From: DASTDH01 sp041167675
GTDB taxonomy: Bacteria > Verrucomicrobiota > Verrucomicrobiia > Chthoniobacterales > JAFAMB01
Direction of reading: 5' to 3'
DNA length: 5,344 nt
Assembly (NCBI GenBank): GCA_041167675.1
Contig: JBEEIB010000089.1
Location: 1-5,344 of the forward strand
The translations under genes were made by a program, and so were the position numbers. Positions 1-5,012 of this stretch are shown here, one piece after another (positions within the stretch are counted from its first letter, which is position 1; every line of letters starts with the position of its first letter). Below the pieces are notes generated by a model. It searched no databases. It was not told the origin of the DNA and worked only from the letters and a program-made list of their open reading frames with translations.

Positions 1-216
1 GTCGTGCTGTTCGCACACGGCAGCGGGAGCAGCCGGCACAGCCCGCGAAATCGCCACGTAGCACGGATGCTCAACGAAGCGAATCTAGCGACCCTCTTGA
101 TTGACCTGCTGACCCCGGAGGAAGAGATGATCGATCTGCGCACAAAGCATCCGCGCTTCGACATCGGTTTGCTCGCAGAGCGGCCAGCGGAGGCACGAGC
201 TAAGAGAACGGAATGA
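1..216 (+). pseudogene. Alpha/beta hydrolase (dienelactone hydrolase-like), fragment
   Basis: The frame is open from the first base and starts V-V-L-F-A-H-G-S-G-S-S, the beta-strand and oxyanion-hole segment (HGSGSS) of alpha/beta hydrolases of the dienelactone-hydrolase type. It is followed by helix A (R-N-R-H-V-A-R-M-L) and the next strand (A-T-L-L-I-D-L-L-T-P-E-E-E), then R-F-D-I-G-L-L-A-E-R. These proteins are cytosolic hydrolases of about 200 residues; some are fused to a phosphoribosyltransferase domain. The true start lies before the window. After L-L-A-E-R (about position 183) the sequence leaves the family and meets TGA at 214-216. The nucleophile elbow, acid and histidine of the catalytic triad are therefore absent, and the product cannot be an active hydrolase. 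It is convergent with the CHAD gene that follows. Family assignment is good; the exact substrate is unknown. Confidence 0.72.
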
Positions 217-256
217 TGAAATCGGTCGCCATAGTCCTTATCGCGCGCAGGCGATT

Positions 257-1275
257 TCAACCGACATCTGTTTGAACAGATGGTCGATGCCGGTTTCCTG
301 AGGCGGCAGCGCTCCGACATTCCGCGGATACTCCGTGATCCAGGTTTCGGCGCACCTTCTGAGACGACTGCCAATCCTCCCATCTTTTCCGTAGCGCCTT
401 CATCCAATAACCGGGTTTGTCCTCAAAAAGGATCTTGCCGAGAGCGATGCTTTGCTTCCTGAGCTTCACACTCCATTTCTTGAGGTATTGGACGACCTCC
501 CCCACCGGCGTCCTGTCTCCAAGATTACTTAAATGTTTCACCAAAAAGCTTTTCAGCACGGCCAAATCATGGTTTTACCCAGCTTGTCTTGTAAGCAATC
601 TAGACATTTTACCGTTTTCCCAAGTCGGTTGGGCCACATCGGTGTAAGCATCTTCAGTAGATAAAAGTCGTATTTTACCCGCTTTCGCCATTCGTGAAAA
701 TCCTCGTCTTTATCGCTGGATGAAGCGCACTTCATCCACGTTCGATTCTGGCGATATAGTTTCTTCAAACCCGGTTCGATTTTCCAACCACGTTCAGGCA
801 AAGGCAACACTTGAAAGGCATGGCGCGTTTGCACAAGGGCTCTCGCAGCAAGTCGGAGTGCGGTTTCCCGGTCCTCTTCGTAATGAGATGATGCAGGGGT
901 TTGAGCGAGAAAGGCCTCGAAGACTTCCTGAACTGCAGCCTCCTGTGAATGGCTCTCGAGCTTGTCCGTGACCTGTTCAAGGGTCCGGCGCGCCACCGCA
1001 AGATCGCGCAGACGTGCGAGACGTCTGGCGGCAGAGCGAAGGCGAGTGTTTTCGCGTTTAAAGAACGTCTTGCTGACAACCGGTCGTAGCACCCGCAAGA
1101 CGGCCCGCAGTCTTTTGATCGCTAATCGAACTTGGTGCAAATCTTCGTCGCGTTCCGTGGACGGCTCCTTAATACACGCGATAGCGCGCTTGATCAGTTC
1201 ATCAACGATACGTCTCAAGCCCGCGCTCACGCTCTCGTTTCGACAGAAGACCAGTTGGGGAGCTTTCACAGGCAT
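257..1275 (-). pseudogene. CHAD-domain protein, broken by a one-base frameshift
   Basis: CHAD (conserved histidine alpha-helical domain) proteins are all-helical, bind inorganic polyphosphate and are usually about 300 residues. The ATG at 1275 is supported by GGAGG (1288-1292) 12 bases upstream. First repeat: E-D-L-H-Q-V-R-L-A-I-K-R-L-R-A with His47, then the arginine-rich helix R-L-R-S-A-A-R-R-L-A-R-L-R-D. Second repeat: F-H-E-W-R-K-R-V-K-Y-D-F with His194. The family then expects L-G-x-x-H-D-L-A-V-L. Here the frame reads L-G-K-T-M-I-W-P-C-stop, while the -1 neighbour gives H-D-L-A-V-L-K-S-F-L-V-K-H-L and carries on through K-A-L-R-K-R-W-E-D-W. One base is missing at about 570-572, where ACCATG would need to be ACNCATG. 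The tail after W-Q-S-S-Q-K-V-R-R is unlike the family, so the C-terminus is uncertain. It is either a pseudogene or an assembly error in a short C run. Confidence 0.85.
265..282. repeat. Perfect 8-bp inverted repeat with 2-base centre
   Basis: Arms CATCTGTT and AACAGATG are separated by TG. Three more bases pair on each side if one bulge is allowed (CGA outside the left arm, GTCG outside the right). It lies at the 3' end of the CHAD reading frame, between two convergent gene remnants. No T-run follows on either strand, so it is not a typical Rho-independent terminator. It may be a leftover operator or chance. Confidence 0.4.
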
Positions 1276-1287
1276 CGTGTCGACAAG

Positions 1288-1292
1288 CCTCC
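1288..1292 (-). promoter_or_regulatory. Ribosome binding site of the CHAD gene
   Basis: GGAGG on the minus strand, 12 bases before the ATG at 1275. Spacing is longer than the optimum, but it supports this ATG because the protein family signature begins soon after it. Confidence 0.45.
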
Positions 1293-1444
1293 AAAAAGAC
1301 CGAAGACAAGGCTTCTAGGGAAATGCGCAGTTCACACTGTTCGCGAGGACCAGAAGACATGTCGTCAAATCTTCGTTCGTCCATGTTTCGTTTTCAGAGA
1401 CCATTTTGGCCGGGTACTACCCTTCAAAACTCACATGACGAACC

Positions 1445-1459
1445 ACAGCTAATCGCTGT
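1445..1459. repeat. Small hairpin just after the kinase stop codon
   Basis: ACAGC-TAATC-GCTGT forms a perfect five-base stem with a five-base loop, beginning two bases after the TAG (1461-1463) of the guanylate-kinase-like gene on the minus strand. There is no U tract behind it, so it is at most a weak 3'-end processing or attenuation structure. The rest of 1276-1460 shows no convincing gene. Confidence 0.3.
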
Positions 1460-1460
1460 T

Positions 1461-2218
1461 CTATGCGAGCAGGTCCTGCTCCCACTTTTCGACAAATTTC
1501 GAAACTTTACCGCTGGTCAGGTCAACGAGAGCAAGGAGCGCGCGACGAGCGTCGCCGACGGGATAGTAGAATGCGTTCCAATTCTCGCTATCCTCACCAT
1601 CGTGATTCGGAATCACGTGAGCAAAATGCGACGCCTCTTTCAGTTCATCGTAAGCGCTTTTGGCCCGACGTTCAATATTTTCGAGATCCGGCAGCGAGAG
1701 AATGCCTTTTTGTCGCTCAGTTCTGCGTAAAAGCTTCCGTCGCATCACATCCGTTACAAAATCAATTAGCGACACATGCCGATCGGGCGACGGCAAATAG
1801 AGAATTTCGTCCCGTGCAAGCGGCGCAAGGAAAATACTGAGGATATCGACCTTTGACTCGAAGGCATCTTTCAGCTTGCGACCAACGAAGGGGTTACCTT
1901 CGTAAAATAGATCACTTTCCTTGAGCATCTGACTTGCTTGCTCCAAATCAACAGCCTGGAGGTCGCCGCGGACGTCGAGCACAATAAAGTTATCTTTTCC
2001 ACGCAATCGCTCGATTTCTTCGCGCTTTCGGAAATGGTAATCTTTCCCATCGGTTTCAGCGGGACGCGGTGTGCGGCTATTGTAAAGGACAAGCTTCTTC
2101 AGCTTTCCGGCGAGGTCCGGATAGAATTTGATGAAGGCCTCGTGCAGCGGCCCCTTGCCTACACATGATGGCCCAGAGAGGATGACGAAACGTCCAATTT
2201 TAGTTTATTTTGTACCAT
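1461..2218 (-). pseudogene. Guanylate-kinase-like P-loop kinase, N-terminal frameshift
   Basis: The main frame reads back to 2204 and carries guanylate-kinase hallmarks: P-loop G-P-S-C-V-G-K-G; the GMP-binding segment S-R-T-P-R-P-A-E-T-D-G-K-D-Y-H-F; a central V-S-L-I-D-F-V-T-D-V-M-R-R-K stretch; and a C-terminal R-R-A-K-S-A-Y-D-E-L-K-E, then H-V-I-P-N-H-D. About 250 residues is somewhat longer than classical GMP kinase (about 205). The usual Ser/Thr after the P-loop Lys is Gly, and the frame has no ATG, GTG or TTG before the P-loop. The stop TAA (2205-2207) lies just upstream. In the neighbouring frame an ATG at 2218 reads M-V-Q-N-K-L-K. Adding one A to the four-A run (2198-2201) would give M-V-Q-N-K-L-K-I-G-R-F-V-I-L-S-G-P. 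The only in-frame start as it stands, TTG at 2006, would lose the P-loop. Whether the intact family phosphorylates GMP is not known from this sequence. Confidence 0.8.
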
Positions 2219-2431
2219 TTGTTCCGGTGTTGATCCAGCGCGTGAAACGAAGCAGCGCGTTGGTTCCGGTTTATGGCAGGGCAGCGACCCTTCGCATACT
2301 GCGGAATGTTACATCGATTACGATGGTCCGTCTCAACTACTTGTTGCAACTAACGGACACTGACACTGGCAACTTTATTCATCTGGTTTCGCCACGATTA
2401 TCAAACGTATTTGTAACAGACCGTGCACTAG
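2219..2431. other. Stretch without a convincing gene
   Basis: It lies upstream of the kinase gene on the minus strand. An 8-bp palindrome GTTGCAAC (2343-2350) sits inside a six-base inverted repeat (GTCCGT 2326-2331 with ACGGAC 2353-2358). A plus-strand frame without a start codon runs open from 2169 to a TGA at 2361-2363, but I do not recognise its product. Only a weak GGAA (2222-2225, minus strand) precedes the kinase ATG. I see no clear promoter. Confidence 0.4.
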
Positions 2432-2734
2432 GTGCTTGCTTGGGATCGCGAGAATCTACCGGAACCAGTCGTCCCAGCGAGTTCAGTTGAATCCCCAGAT
2501 GCCCAGATGCGCGCAGATCATCGCCTATATCCCCTGTCCGGCTTTCCGGAGTTTTTGGGCGATATGTACGCTATTGATCAAATGGCCGGTGAGTGCGGTA
2601 AGATCCCTTGGATTGAAGGAGTTAAACGGCTGAAACGAATCTTCGAAAATGATTGTCGGGAGAACCAGAGGGCCACGCAACGTCGATTCTCTCCGCGCAG
2701 CGGCGATCCTCTACGGCGATTGGGGTACCAGTAA
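2432..2734 (+). CDS. Unidentified reading frame, possibly a gene fragment
   Basis: An in-frame TAG lies directly before the GTG at 2432. The first 70 codons look coding (V-L-A-W-D-R-E-N-L-P-E-P-V-V-P, later F-P-E-F-L-G-D-M-Y-A-I-D-Q-M), with a normal codon mixture and no low-complexity sequence. From about 2650 the frame runs through the permease gene in another frame and is a shadow there, so any real part is 2432-2646. The segment V-K-R-L-K-R-I-F just before the permease ATG resembles the basic start of some APC permeases. The frame could therefore hold the original permease N-terminus, displaced by one base. I do not recognise a domain, and no ribosome binding site supports the GTG. Confidence 0.3.
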   Translation: MLAWDRENLPEPVVPASSVESPDAQMRADHRLYPLSGFPEFLGDMYAIDQMAGECGKIPWIEGVKRLKRIFENDCRENQRATQRRFSPRSGDPLRRLGYQ

Positions 2735-3029
2735 AGCGTACGTTATCGGGCTCACTTTTTCGCTCGCCGGTTATAGTTCCTTTTGGCTGATCGCCGCGAT
2801 GTGTTTTTTGCTGGTGTTAGTCGCCATCAATTACATGATCATCTGCCGGTACTATCCTGATGGAGGTGGCGTTTATGCAAGTGTTCATCACCGTTCGCGA
2901 ACCATCGCGATCATCGTCGTGACCTTTTTCGATGATTTCTCCAGTAATTTCATGACCAAGCACCATACCGGGTGGAGCAGTCGTGCGTCCGCGTACCATA
3001 TGCTGATCACTCCCACAAATATTGGTTGA
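2649..3029 (+). pseudogene. APC-type amino-acid permease, 5' fragment
   Basis: The start resembles a subset of APC-superfamily (amino acid/polyamine) permeases: G-P-R-N-V-D-S-L-R-A-A-A-I-L-Y-G-D-W-G-T-S-K-A-Y. A first membrane helix follows (Y-V-I-G-L-T-F-S-L-A-G-Y-S-S), then a second (W-L-I-A-A-M-C-F-L-L-V-L-V-A-I), and the loop motif Y-P-D-G-G-G-V-Y-A-S-V. Such transporters normally have 12 or more helices and 450-650 residues in the inner membrane. Here family-like sequence stops near residue 91 (about position 2921). The remaining 35 codons to the stop at 3027-3029 are antisense to fdhA and without meaning. AAGGAG occurs at 2617-2622, about 26 bases before the ATG, too far to act as its ribosome binding site. 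The protein cannot transport. Substrate is unknown. Confidence 0.75.
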
Positions 3030-3155
3030 TACGATCCGAATAATCACGCCATGATCGATTTCTTTACCCCAGGGAGTTACGAACTTCGGGTAGTCGATGC
3101 TCCGCACTTCGACCTTCCTTGGTCCGAGGTATACGACGCCACGATTGCTGGACAT
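2817..3155 (-). pseudogene. fdhA: Glutathione-independent formaldehyde dehydrogenase, 5' fragment
   Basis: The ATG at 3155 has an AGGAG six bases upstream. The product starts M-S-S-N-R-G-V-V-Y-L-G and continues R-I-V-S-T-N-I-C-G-S-D-Q-H-M-V-R-G-R and V-L-G-H-E-I-T-G-E-I-I-E-K-G. This matches the N-terminus of Pseudomonas-type NAD-dependent formaldehyde dehydrogenase (zinc-containing MDR superfamily, about 400 residues, cytosolic, oxidises formaldehyde to formate). Cys47 and His68, counting Met, are two of the catalytic zinc ligands and are kept. After residue 78 (position 2922) the match ends: the third zinc ligand, structural-zinc cysteines and Rossmann NAD domain are all missing. The remaining codons to 2817 are antisense to the permease fragment. 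Identity of the fragment is secure; the product cannot be an enzyme. Confidence 0.88.
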
Positions 3156-3161
3156 AGCTAG

Positions 3162-3166
3162 CTCCT
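3162..3166 (-). promoter_or_regulatory. Ribosome binding site of fdhA
   Basis: AGGAG on the minus strand, six bases before the ATG at 3155. It is a strong Shine-Dalgarno match and fixes the start of the fdhA fragment. Confidence 0.7.
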
Positions 3167-3175
3167 ATTTAGTTT

Positions 3176-3226
3176 GAGGCTTGGCGAAACCGAATAGCCA
3201 ACCTCCCGAGCGGTTCGCCAAGCCTC
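3176..3226. repeat. Long near-perfect inverted repeat (hairpin) upstream of fdhA
   Basis: The left arm (3176-3192, GAGGCTTGGCGAAACCG) pairs with the right arm (3211-3226, CGGTTCGCCAAGCCTC). There are 16 paired positions with one bulged A and an 18-base loop. The first 12 bases pair perfectly. It lies between the stop codon at 3238-3240 and the fdhA ribosome binding site, on the minus strand. No clear T run follows on either strand, so it is not a textbook terminator. It may end an upstream transcript, act as a leader structure or operator for fdhA, or be a small mobile-repeat remnant. Confidence 0.7.
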
Positions 3227-3239
3227 GGTTCAATCATTC

Positions 3240-3418
3240 ACGATTCAATATCAGCTCGTGAACCCGATGCGACTAACAGAATAAAGTTGGTAGACGTGTT
3301 GAACTGTTGACCAATAGCCAGGGAATCGGTCTTTGTGGGGATCGTGGATGAGTCGCTTGCAAGATGACTGCCAAAAGCCGTGACCCTCTTCGAGTACGCT
3401 GGAATCGTTATTTTCTGG
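3240..3418. other. Unassigned stretch after the flavoprotein breakpoint
   Basis: Between the end of family-like flavoprotein sequence and the hairpin, two minus-strand frames are open. One ends A-S-G-S-R-A-D-I-E-S-stop at 3238-3240 and is rich in Ser and Thr. The other reads G-H-G-F-W-Q-S-S-C-K-R-L-I-H-D-P-H. I recognise neither. One may be the 3' tail of another lost gene, brought here by the deletion that cut the flavoprotein. Confidence 0.35.
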
Positions 3419-4058
3419 TTACATTCTCCGCCGAGACCACCTTGTCCCTGAGCGTGATATGATGGCTCCCAGTACCTTTGAGCCCTGCGACGTAACAGGT
3501 GTCCTCTATCTGCCAGTCGCGCGCCTTCAGGAAAAAGCCCCGGACTAACGGCAGCCCTCCCTCGCTGGCCGGTCCGGGCAGTGGCTTCCCGCCCTCGGTC
3601 ATGACGCAGAAACCGAACATCCAATCGGCATGCTGACAGCCGCTGGCAAACGGCCAGCTTCCATTGACCCGCCAATCGCCAGCTGTCGCCTCCGCCGTTC
3701 CCACAGGCAGGCCCGACCCGGCTATGATCACGTCCGGTCCGTTCTGGTAGACTTGCTCGTATGTGTTCCGCGGTAGCAAGGGAGCCCAAATGCCGTGTCC
3801 GCTGCCAATCATTGCGATCCAGCCGACCGAACCATCGATTCTGCCGAGCGCTCGAATGATCTCCAGCCCCGCCGGTAAATCGAGCTCCAGTCCACCATAG
3901 CTTTGAGGCACGAACATGCGAAAGACGCCGATCGACCTCAGCGCTCCTACCAGATCAGGCGGCATCTGGCGACCAGCTTCAATTTCCGCTGCGCGCGAGA
4001 TGATGCTGGGTGCCAATTCCCGGATATTGGCGAGCAGACGATTGGCTGTTTTTGTCAT
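3408..4058 (-). pseudogene. Acyl-CoA-dehydrogenase-like flavoprotein, 3'-truncated
   Basis: From the ATG at 4058 the product reads M-T-K-T-A-N-R-L-L-A-N-I-R-E-L-A-P, then P-P-D-L-V-G-A-L-R-S-I-G-V-F-R-M-F-V-P and G-R-I-D-G-S-V-G-W. This is the N-terminal helical domain of the acyl-CoA dehydrogenase superfamily, closest to the branch of two-component flavin hydroxylases (HsaA/HpaH-like) and related proteins. The middle beta domain follows with W-R-V-N-G-S-W-P-F-A-S-G-C-Q-H-A-D-W. These proteins have about 390 residues. Here the match stops at V-V-S-A-E-N (near 3422) after about 210, so the C-terminal helical bundle that completes the flavin site is absent. GGAG (4068-4071) is nine bases before this ATG but only three before the ATG at 4064, so I prefer 4058. 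An in-frame extension upstream to 4133 is open but unlike the family. The substrate cannot be told. Confidence 0.8.
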
Positions 4059-4067
4059 AAGCATAGT

Positions 4068-4071
4068 CTCC
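4068..4071 (-). promoter_or_regulatory. Ribosome binding site deciding the flavoprotein start
   Basis: GGAG on the minus strand, nine bases before the ATG at 4058 and three before the ATG at 4064. The spacing favours 4058, whose product matches the family N-terminus. Confidence 0.5.
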
Positions 4072-4072
4072 G

Positions 4073-4104
4073 ATTGGGCTGTACTAGAGCCCAATGCTTT
4101 GGGC
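4073..4104. promoter_or_regulatory. Overlapping inverted repeats upstream of the flavoprotein gene
   Basis: ATTGGGCT (4073-4080) and AGCCCAAT (4088-4095) form a perfect eight-base inverted repeat around GTACTAG. The second arm can instead pair with TTGGGC (4099-4104) around TGCT, giving a six-base stem. The two pairings share the middle arm and exclude each other. The block lies right against the ribosome binding site. It fits either an operator for a dimeric repressor or an mRNA leader with alternative hairpins. No regulator gene is adjacent. Confidence 0.5.
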
Positions 4105-4140
4105 CCCGCCGTTTCCTGTTTCAGCTGCCGCAATTCTTGT

Positions 4141-4163
4141 TTAGAGGATGTTTGAAAAGTCGT
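4141..4163. mobile_element. Insertion-sequence end-like sequence
   Basis: TTA is followed by GAGGATGTTTGAAAAGTCG, which resembles the terminal repeats of some IS5-family elements; in one subgroup these duplicate a three-base T-N-A target. It sits exactly where the small conserved protein encoded at 4164-4289 loses its reading frame. No transposase or second end is present, so the element's body must have been deleted. Assignment rests on recall of the motif only. Confidence 0.3.
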
Positions 4164-4289
4164 TTACGTGTACCCATCACTTGATGTGATAGTTCTTGAG
4201 AAATTTTTCCTCTGCATAGCGTCGTGCAACTTTTCGTAATCGTCGCTTTTTGCGGCATGGAGCTCGACCCGAGTGATGAATCTTGGCAT
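4164..4289 (-). pseudogene. N-terminal fragment of a small conserved protein
   Basis: The ATG at 4289 opens M-P-R-F-I-T-R-V-E-L-H-A-A-K-S-D-D-Y, then E-K-L-H-D-A-M-Q-R-K-N-F-S-R-T-I-T-S-S-D-G-Y-T, then TAA (4164-4166). This is a recognisable small-protein pattern: VELH, then DYxxLHxAM, then FxRTI and SDDG. Intact members, as I remember them, go on with L-P-T-A-E-Y to about 90-100 residues. I recall such proteins being grouped with DUF2622 (GhoS-like, type V antitoxin family), but that is unchecked. Here 41 residues remain and the gene runs into IS-end-like sequence. No good ribosome binding site is visible. The other side abuts the IS3 remnant on the opposite strand, so both flanks are rearranged. 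Confidence 0.55.
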
Positions 4290-4311
4290 GGCGAGGCTTG
4301 TACACGATATT

Positions 4312-4528
4312 GGACAGCCATCCCGAGTATGAGCGGCTCTCCCAACTGCTATGAAATGCTAAAGCCGAAGCGTTCTTTAGTACTTTAAAAACAGAATGTT
4401 TTCCGGCGAGCAACTGTTTTGAATCCAAGGCTCAAGCCCGAAATACGATCTTCGAATACATCGAGGGCTACTACAATAACCAACGTCTTCATAGCGCGTT
4501 AGGCTACCAGAGCCCTCGCCAGTACTAA
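4312..4528 (+). pseudogene. IS3-family transposase (OrfB), C-terminal remnant with frameshift
   Basis: The first segment reads A-I-P-S-M-S-G-S-P-N-C-Y, the loop before the last catalytic acid of IS3 integrase-type transposases. The frame then breaks: TGC-TAT-GA is followed by AAT-GCT, where the family has C-Y-D-N-A, so one base is missing at about 4354. The next frame gives N-A-K-A-E-A-F-F-S-T-L-K-T-E, keeping the Glu of the DDE triad (codon 4367-4369). It ends with E-Y-I-E-G-Y-Y-N-N-Q-R-L-H-S-A-L-G-Y-Q-S and P-R-Q-Y-stop, a typical rve_3 C-terminus. Only about 70 of some 280 residues remain; both catalytic Asp residues and all of OrfA are lost. The element is dead. It lies divergent from the small-protein fragment, and the junction is between 4290 and 4312. 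Confidence 0.88.
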
Positions 4529-4556
4529 TCCAGTTATCACCAAGAAAAAAGAACCA

Positions 4557-4574
4557 CTTTTTCGAAAGAAAAAG
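4557..4574. repeat. Hairpin with GAAA tetraloop in the IS tail
   Basis: CTTTTTC and GAAAAAG form a perfect seven-base stem closed by GAAA, about 29 bases after the transposase stop. The stem is A/T rich. It may end the transposase transcript, although the strand after it lacks a clean T run. Confidence 0.45.
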
Positions 4575-4742
4575 TTACAGCTAATCTCTCCTGCGGAAGG
4601 TGCAGCGAAGGTCAAGCCAGCAACGGAATAAATGGAGGGCAGCCCGTAGGGAGGCGCCGTTGATGCCGGATTGCGACCTTGACCCGAGCGTAACCTTCTG
4701 CTTGTAACCCACCAAAGACCAACTATAAAAACAAACACTCTC

Positions 4743-4768
4743 GTGTCCGCTTTTTTGGGGCAAGTACA
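4743..4768 (-). repeat. Probable right terminal inverted repeat of the IS3 element
   Basis: It ends in CA on the plus strand, as IS3-family right ends do, with the GGGG block and CCGCTTTTTT run expected inside it. The matching left repeat is not in the window, so this remains a pattern match. Confidence 0.5.
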
Positions 4769-5012
4769 CGTGGTCCGGCCATCTAGACAATGATTCCGGC
4801 ATTTGGAACAAAAAACGGCGGGTATTCAAAGTACTGAGCTCTAGTCGCTCTCAAACTAAATACATGCAGCCGAGCCATGCAGTCAACGCGGCCAAGTCCG
4901 CAACGGGAGTACTATCTATATGGAACTAAGATGTATCTGGCCTCAGGCACCAGACTCATTCAACACAAAAACTGCACTGGCGCGGAATGTCCAACACCCA
5001 CTCATGCAATAA
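4769..5012. other. Gap between the IS end and the DUF5069 gene
   Basis: No coding frame is convincing. CATGCAG occurs twice in close succession (4863-4869 and 4876-4882). CCGG occurs at both ends of a 25-base stretch near 4777-4801. An AT-rich TATCTATATGG (about 4913-4923) could be a -10 region for the next gene, but no matching -35 hexamer is clear. Confidence 0.3.

Larger units (their letters stand above)
4312..4768 (+). mobile_element. Right-hand remnant of an IS3-family insertion sequence
   Basis: The remnant holds the transposase end, about 215 bases of non-coding sequence and a probable right terminal repeat (4743-4768). Read inward on the minus strand, this end starts TGTACTTGCCCCAAAA and continues to GCGGACAC. 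That resembles IS3-family ends, which begin TG, then a C-rich block, then A-rich sequence, then CGGACA. The non-coding part is long for this family and has short inverted repeats (GGTCAAG 4610-4616 with CTTGACC 4678-4684). The left end is missing, so no target duplication can be tested. Confidence 0.65.

Noticed and set aside
1285..1314. Inverted repeat AAGCCT/AGGCTT upstream of the CHAD start
   Set aside because: Six-base arms with an 18-base loop are expected by chance and have no further support.
1202..1384. Minus-strand frame of 60 codons overlapping the CHAD start
   Set aside because: It reads through the CHAD ribosome binding site and first codons in another frame, has no ribosome binding site of its own and shows no family pattern.
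962..1452. Plus-strand open frames across the CHAD gene and its leader
   Set aside because: They are antisense to a recognised CHAD domain, are arginine- and serine-rich and match no family.
2169..2363. Plus-strand frame with G-L-W-Q-G-S-D-P-S-H-T and Y-I-D-Y-D-G-P-S
   Set aside because: It has no start codon, its first part is antisense to the kinase P-loop region, and I could not link it to any family.
4177..4428. Minus-strand frame containing K-I-H-H-S-G-R, seemingly like the H-S-D-R-G motif of IS3 transposases
   Set aside because: The resemblance is short and the surrounding sequence does not follow. The true frames here are the small protein on the minus strand and the IS3 transposase on the plus strand.
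4499..4829. Minus-strand frames across the IS tail
   Set aside because: They are antisense to the transposase end and the terminal repeat, with no ribosome binding site and no recognisable domain.
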